DNA of 7,125 nucleotides. Origin: Pseudomonadota bacterium. Its GTDB lineage: Bacteria; Pseudomonadota; Alphaproteobacteria; Rhodobacterales; Rhodobacteraceae. The notes below the pieces were generated by a model. That model searched no databases, was not told the DNA's origin, and saw only the letters and a program-made list of their open reading frames with translations. Below are positions 4,223 through 7,125 of the stretch, piece by piece. Location of the stretch: assembly GCA_022573605.1 (NCBI GenBank), contig JACZTQ010000165.1, positions 1-7,125 on the forward strand, in the 5' to 3' direction. Made by a program: the position numbers and the translations under genes. How positions within the stretch are numbered: the first letter of the stretch is position 1; each line of letters begins with the position of its first letter.

Positions 4223-5515
4223 ATGCTTTCTTGCCGAACCATGCAGACGAAAGACAGCGCGACGCAAATGCGCCCGCCGGCCAGACCCGGACGCGGGGGC
4301 AACCGGCTGCGCAATCTCGCCGCCGTCTGCCTGACCGCCTTTGCGATCGGCTTTGTCGGCTATTTTTCCTATGTCACCTACCAGTTGACCCGGGCCGAGA
4401 CCCCGGGCCAGTCGACGCCGAACGACATCTCGGTGTTCTGGGCCGCCGCCCGGATCGCGCTGGACGGGCCGCCGGCCGACGCCTTCGATCTGGCAAAGCT
4501 CGAAGCGGCCCGCGACCTGCCCGCCTGGGTGCCCGAGTCCGGGCGCCGGATGGCCTGGTCCTATCCGCCCCAGTTCCACGCGCTGATCCTGCCGCTGGGC
4601 CTGATGTCGTTCAACCTGGCCTGGGTGGTGTTCGCGCTGGCCGGGGTCGCCGCGTTCTGGATCGGGCTCGGGCGGCTGGTTCCGGGCACCGTCATCCCGA
4701 TCATCGCGGTGGCCTCGCCGGCGGTCCTGATGTGCGCGATCCAGGGCCAGAGCAGCCTCCTGGTGGCGGCCCTGCTGGCGGGGTTCCTGGCCTGCCTCGG
4801 GCGCGGGCGCCAGGTGCTCGCCGGCGTGCTGCTGGGGTTGCTGACGATCAAGCCGCAATTCGGCCCCCTGCTGCCGCTGGTGCTGATCGCCTGCGGCGCC
4901 TGGCGGGTGATCGGCTGGGCGGTGGTGACAAGTCTGGTCATCCTGGTGCTGACCCTGGCCTGGGCCGGGCCCGGCTACTGGGTCGCCTTCTTCGAGGGGA
5001 TTTCGGACTCCGCCGATCGGCTCGAGGCGGGCTGGCTGCCGCGCTACCTGATGATCAACTGGTATGCCTTCGGCATCGCGACCGGTCTGGCCAACGGCCC
5101 GGCCCACGCCCTGCAACTCGGCGTCACCGCAGCCATTGCGGCGGCGGTGTTCTGGGCCTGGCGCCGGCCCCAGGCCCCGTTCGCCCTGAAGGCCGCGGTG
5201 CTGACCCTGGCAATCCCGCTGGCCAGCCCCTACGCCTATTTCTACGACCTGGTGCTGCCGATGATCGGGGTAGCGCTGATGCTGGGCTTGCGGCGCCCGC
5301 GGGACTATTTAGGGGCGGCCACGCTCGCCGTGCTCTGGGCCTCCCCGACGCTCGGGCATTTCGGCCGGGAGTTCGGCATCGACCAGGCCTTCGCCCTGTT
5401 GACCCCGCCGATCCTGAGCGCCGCCCTCCTGCTCCTGCTCTGGAAGATCGCAGCGGCGCACCAGCCGGCCCCGGCCCCACCCCCGGCCCGACCCCCGGCC
5501 CCACCCCCGGCCTGA
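4223..5515 (+). CDS. GT87/DUF2029-type polyprenyl-phosphate-dependent glycosyltransferase, first paralogue
   Basis: This 430-residue multi-pass membrane protein matches the GT87 (DUF2029) family, whose members transfer a sugar, mannose in mycobacterial PimE, from a polyprenyl-phosphate donor outside the cytoplasmic membrane. Visible features in order: a basic N-terminus, a first membrane helix (about 32-54), the loop NDISVFWAAARIAL (67-80) whose Asp68 is the candidate catalytic base, WSYPPQFHALILPLGL (112-127), GQSSLL (175-180), LLTIKPQFGPLLPL (206-219) and SPYAYFYDLVLP (335-346). About ten to eleven hydrophobic segments are seen up to residue 410, then a Pro/Ala-rich tail. The start is uncertain: the ATG at 4223 lacks a good Shine-Dalgarno (AAGGA at 4199-4203 is 19 nt away), and ATGs at 4241 and 4268 are possible. 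It diverges from rpsB and precedes a paralogue. Donor sugar and acceptor are unknown. Confidence 0.8.
   Translation: MLSCRTMQTKDSATQMRPPARPGRGGNRLRNLAAVCLTAFAIGFVGYFSYVTYQLTRAETPGQSTPNDISVFWAAARIALDGPPADAFDLAKLEAARDLPAWVPESGRRMAWSYPPQFHALILPLGLMSFNLAWVVFALAGVAAFWIGLGRLVPGTVIPIIAVASPAVLMCAIQGQSSLLVAALLAGFLACLGRGRQVLAGVLLGLLTIKPQFGPLLPLVLIACGAWRVIGWAVVTSLVILVLTLAWAGPGYWVAFFEGISDSADRLEAGWLPRYLMINWYAFGIATGLANGPAHALQLGVTAAIAAAVFWAWRRPQAPFALKAAVLTLAIPLASPYAYFYDLVLPMIGVALMLGLRRPRDYLGAATLAVLWASPTLGHFGREFGIDQAFALLTPPILSAALLLLLWKIAAAHQPAPAPPPARPPAPPPA
5473..5512 (+). repeat. 12-bp tandem repeat at the 3' end of the first GT87 gene
   Basis: Three units of GGCCCSACCCCC (S = C or G) at 5473-5484, 5485-5496 and 5497-5508, plus a partial unit to 5512, run into the TGA stop at 5513. 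They encode the PAPP/PARP-type proline-alanine tail of the protein. The low-complexity tail was probably made by slippage, and copy number may differ between strains. Confidence 0.75.
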
Positions 5516-5547
5516 CCCGCTACCCTGACCCGGCCCGCAGCCCCGGC

Positions 5548-5575
5548 TTGAGTTGCGGCGGCACCCGGATATCAT
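5548..5575 (+). promoter_or_regulatory. Candidate promoter for the second GT87 gene and miaA
   Basis: TTGAGT (5548-5553), preceded by C to give the CTTGA core, and TATCAT (5570-5575, five of six bases of TATAAT) are 16 nt apart. Transcription would start near 5582, giving a leader of about 50 nt before the ATG at 5634. It lies just after the stop of the first GT87 gene, so the downstream pair could be expressed independently. The boxes are seen directly; activity is inferred. Confidence 0.45.
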
Positions 5576-5616
5576 GCCGCCACGGCGCCCGGCGCGCCAC
5601 CAGCGTCCTGCCCCCG

Positions 5617-5622
5617 AAGGAG
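5617..5622 (+). promoter_or_regulatory. Ribosome binding site deciding the start of the second GT87 gene
   Basis: AAGGAG is a near-ideal Shine-Dalgarno sequence 11 nt before the ATG at 5634. It supports that start over the in-frame TTG at 5553 or ATG at 5574, neither of which has one. The candidate -10 box at 5570-5575 would also overlap the ATG at 5574. Confidence 0.6.
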
Positions 5623-5633
5623 CCTGCCCGCCC

Positions 5634-6896
5634 ATGCCGCCCGACCCCGACCAGCCGACCGACGCCGCGCTCAGCCCCCGCATCGAGGCCAGCTTCGGCG
5701 CCGCCGCGCCATCGGCCTTTGGCCGCGCCACCCCGTTGGTCGCGTTCGTGAGCCGGACGCTGATGGTGCTGCTTCTCGTTACACTCATCGCCTATCTCGG
5801 CGCCATCGCCTGGGTGTTGAACTCCGACGTGGCCAGGGGCGCCGCGTTCCACATCGATTTCGTCGCCTTCTGGGCCGCGGCCAAGCTGGCGGTGGCGGGC
5901 GAGGCGGTCGTGGCCTTCGACCCAAATGCCCTGGTCGCCGCGCAATCGCTGGCGCCGGATGCGGCACGGCACGTCTATATGTGGCTTTACCCGCCGTCGT
6001 TCCATCTGCTGATCACACCGCTCGGCCTGCTCGGCTTCAGCGCCGCCTTCGCGATTTTCTCCACAGCGACGATCGGCCTCTACATCCTCGCGCTCGGCAG
6101 CTGGGCCAGGCCGGTCCCCGGCGGGCTCGCCCTGGCCGTCGCGGCGCCGCCCGTCGGCTTCGTTCTGATCGCCGGAAATGCCAGCCTGCTGTGGGTGTCG
6201 GCGCTGCTATGCGCCCTGTCGCTGCTGGCCCGCGGGCGCCCGCGCGGCGCCGGCGCGATGATCGCGCTGTTGACGCTGAAGCCGCAACTCGGCCTGCTGA
6301 TCCCGGTGGCGCTGATCGCCGGGCGGCACTGGCGCGCGACCCTCTGGGCCGCCATCGCCACCGCCGCGATCGTGGCCCTGACCATCGCGGTGTTCGGGAT
6401 CGGCTACTGGTTCGAGTTCTTCCGCGCCATGGTCCGCGCCACCGTGGCTTTCGCCCCCCATGGCGCCAACACCGACACCATGATCACCTGGTACGCCTGC
6501 GCCCGCCAGTTCGGCGCCGGCCACGAGACCGCCCTCGCCCTCCAGATGCTGTCGCTGGCGGCGGCCGCCGGGGCGGTCGGGCTGCTCTGGTCGCGCCGCT
6601 CCGTCGCGCCCGACCTGAAGCTCGCGGCGCTCCTCCTGGCAACCCTGATCTCGACCCCCTACGCGTTCCAGTACGAACTGGTGCTGGCGGTGGCCGGCGC
6701 CCTGTTCCTCGCCCGCGCCGGCATCGGGCACAGCCCGGCCGGGCGGGCCTGGCTGGCGGCACTCTGGCTGCTGCCGGTGCCGGGCTGGCTGATCGGCGGG
6801 ATCGAGATCGCGCACTACGCCGCCCCGGTCCTCGCCCTGTCGGTCGCTGCCTGCACCGTGCTCGCGCTCCGGCGGCCGAACGCCGCCCAAAGCTGA
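5634..6896 (+). CDS. GT87/DUF2029-type glycosyltransferase, second paralogue
   Basis: Read from the ATG at 5634 this is a 420-residue multi-pass membrane protein clearly related to the preceding gene. Shared blocks are IDFVAFWAAAKLAV (74-87, with Asp75 the candidate catalytic residue), LYPPSFHLLITPLGLL (118-133), GNASLLWVSALL (181-192), LLTLKPQLGLLIPVALI (212-228), GYWFEFF (257-263), ITWYA (284-288) and STPYAFQYELVL (340-351). Like its neighbour it would use a polyprenyl-phosphate sugar at the periplasmic face; acceptor and sugar are unknown. The N-terminal 30 residues are polar and disordered-looking, then the first membrane helix follows (about 41-63). The proline-rich C-terminal tail of its paralogue is absent. 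A longer reading from a TTG at 5553 would give 447 residues but lacks a ribosome binding site. The stop codon is only 9 nt before miaA, suggesting co-transcription. Confidence 0.82.
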   Translation: MPPDPDQPTDAALSPRIEASFGAAAPSAFGRATPLVAFVSRTLMVLLLVTLIAYLGAIAWVLNSDVARGAAFHIDFVAFWAAAKLAVAGEAVVAFDPNALVAAQSLAPDAARHVYMWLYPPSFHLLITPLGLLGFSAAFAIFSTATIGLYILALGSWARPVPGGLALAVAAPPVGFVLIAGNASLLWVSALLCALSLLARGRPRGAGAMIALLTLKPQLGLLIPVALIAGRHWRATLWAAIATAAIVALTIAVFGIGYWFEFFRAMVRATVAFAPHGANTDTMITWYACARQFGAGHETALALQMLSLAAAAGAVGLLWSRRSVAPDLKLAALLLATLISTPYAFQYELVLAVAGALFLARAGIGHSPAGRAWLAALWLLPVPGWLIGGIEIAHYAAPVLALSVAACTVLALRRPNAAQS

Positions 6897-6905
6897 CCGG
6901 ACCCG

Positions 6906-7125
6906 ATGCCCAAACCCCTCCCGATCGCCCCCATTCTGATCGCCGGCCCCACCGCCAGCGGCAAGTCGGCCCTGGCGCTGGCCCTGGCCCGACGGCTCGG
7001 CGGCGCGGTGATCAACGCCGACAGCCAGCAGGTCTACCGCGACTGGCGCATCCTCACGGCCCGCCCGACGCCCGAAGACGAGACCCGGGCGCCGCATTTC
7101 CCCTACGGCCACCTGGCCCTGGCGG
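6906..7125 (+). CDS. miaA: tRNA dimethylallyltransferase MiaA, N-terminal fragment (cut by window edge)
   Basis: MiaA transfers the dimethylallyl group from DMAPP to N6 of A37 in tRNAs that read UNN codons, the first step to i6A and ms2i6A, in the cytoplasm. The 73 complete codons visible contain the P-loop GPTASGKS (14-21), which holds the donor pyrophosphate, and INADSQQVYRDWRILTARP (36-54), whose Asp39-Ser40 motif carries the catalytic aspartate of the family. The LTARPTPEDE and PHFPYGHL blocks are typical of alphaproteobacterial members. The ATG at 6906 begins 9 nt after the preceding stop codon. The Shine-Dalgarno match is weak (GGA at 6899-6901), so translation may be coupled to the GT87 gene. 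The rest of the enzyme lies beyond the right edge. Confidence 0.93.
   Translation, partial: MPKPLPIAPILIAGPTASGKSALALALARRLGGAVINADSQQVYRDWRILTARPTPEDETRAPHFPYGHLALA

Noticed and set aside
5553..5633. N-terminal extension of the second GT87 gene from a TTG at 5553 or ATG at 5574
   Set aside because: Neither start has a ribosome binding site, the added residues are Arg/Pro-rich noise, and the segment overlaps a plausible promoter. The ATG at 5634 follows AAGGAG.
4231..5751. A 506-codon plus-strand frame overlapping the first GT87 gene
   Set aside because: Composition is Arg/Gly/Pro/Ala-rich as expected of an off-frame reading of GC-rich DNA. The overlapping frame encodes a clear GT87 protein with conserved motifs and membrane helices.
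6207..7112. A 301-codon minus-strand frame across the second GT87 gene and miaA
   Set aside because: It is low-complexity Gly/Arg/Gln/Glu-rich shadow sequence opposite two recognisable genes.

Overview
The window is very GC-rich, with GC-biased third codon positions and essentially no gene-free space. Its recognisable proteins (FabD, EF-Ts, S2 and MiaA N-terminus or core) and the promoter at 4154-4182 point to an alphaproteobacterium. A Rhodospirillales-like member is my guess, but the sequence alone cannot settle the order.

Layout from left to right. (1) 1-117, minus strand: the first 39 codons of fabD (malonyl-CoA:ACP transacylase), running off the left edge. (2) 118-318: a divergent intergenic region with a clear TTGACA element for fabD and a weaker candidate promoter for the next gene. 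(3) 319-1503, plus: an endonuclease/exonuclease/phosphatase (EEP, DNase I-like) family protein with an extra basic coiled-coil insert. (4) 1504-1691: a convergent intergenic region packed with three separate palindromes. (5) 1692-2606, minus: tsf (EF-Ts). (6) 2607-2711: a spacer with a strong 9-bp GC hairpin. (7) 2712-4034, minus: rpsB (ribosomal protein S2), whose normal core of about 235 residues carries a roughly 205-residue Ala/Glu/Lys tail made of three successive repeat arrays. (8) 4035-4222: a divergent region with a good rpsB promoter and a foldable rpsB leader. (9) 4223-5515 and 5634-6896, plus: two paralogous multi-pass membrane proteins of the GT87/DUF2029 glycosyltransferase family. 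(10) 6906-7125, plus: the N-terminus of miaA (tRNA dimethylallyltransferase), running off the right edge.

rpsB and tsf form a two-gene translation operon transcribed leftwards from the promoter near 4154-4182. The operon ends against the convergent EEP gene, so pyrH and frr, which usually follow tsf, are absent. Rightwards, the two GT87 paralogues look like a tandem duplication. The second appears to have its own promoter (5548-5575) and is probably co-transcribed with miaA, which starts 9 nt after it. The GT87 proteins would move sugars from polyprenyl-phosphate donors at the membrane; their acceptor is unknown.

Most of the window is ordinary housekeeping chromosome, and I see no phage, transposon, CRISPR or defence system. 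The most unusual item is the S2 protein: its tail holds near-identical 33-bp (11-residue) and 27-bp (9-residue) tandem units inside an essential ribosomal gene. The rpsB leader fold and the cluster of palindromes between the EEP gene and tsf come next.
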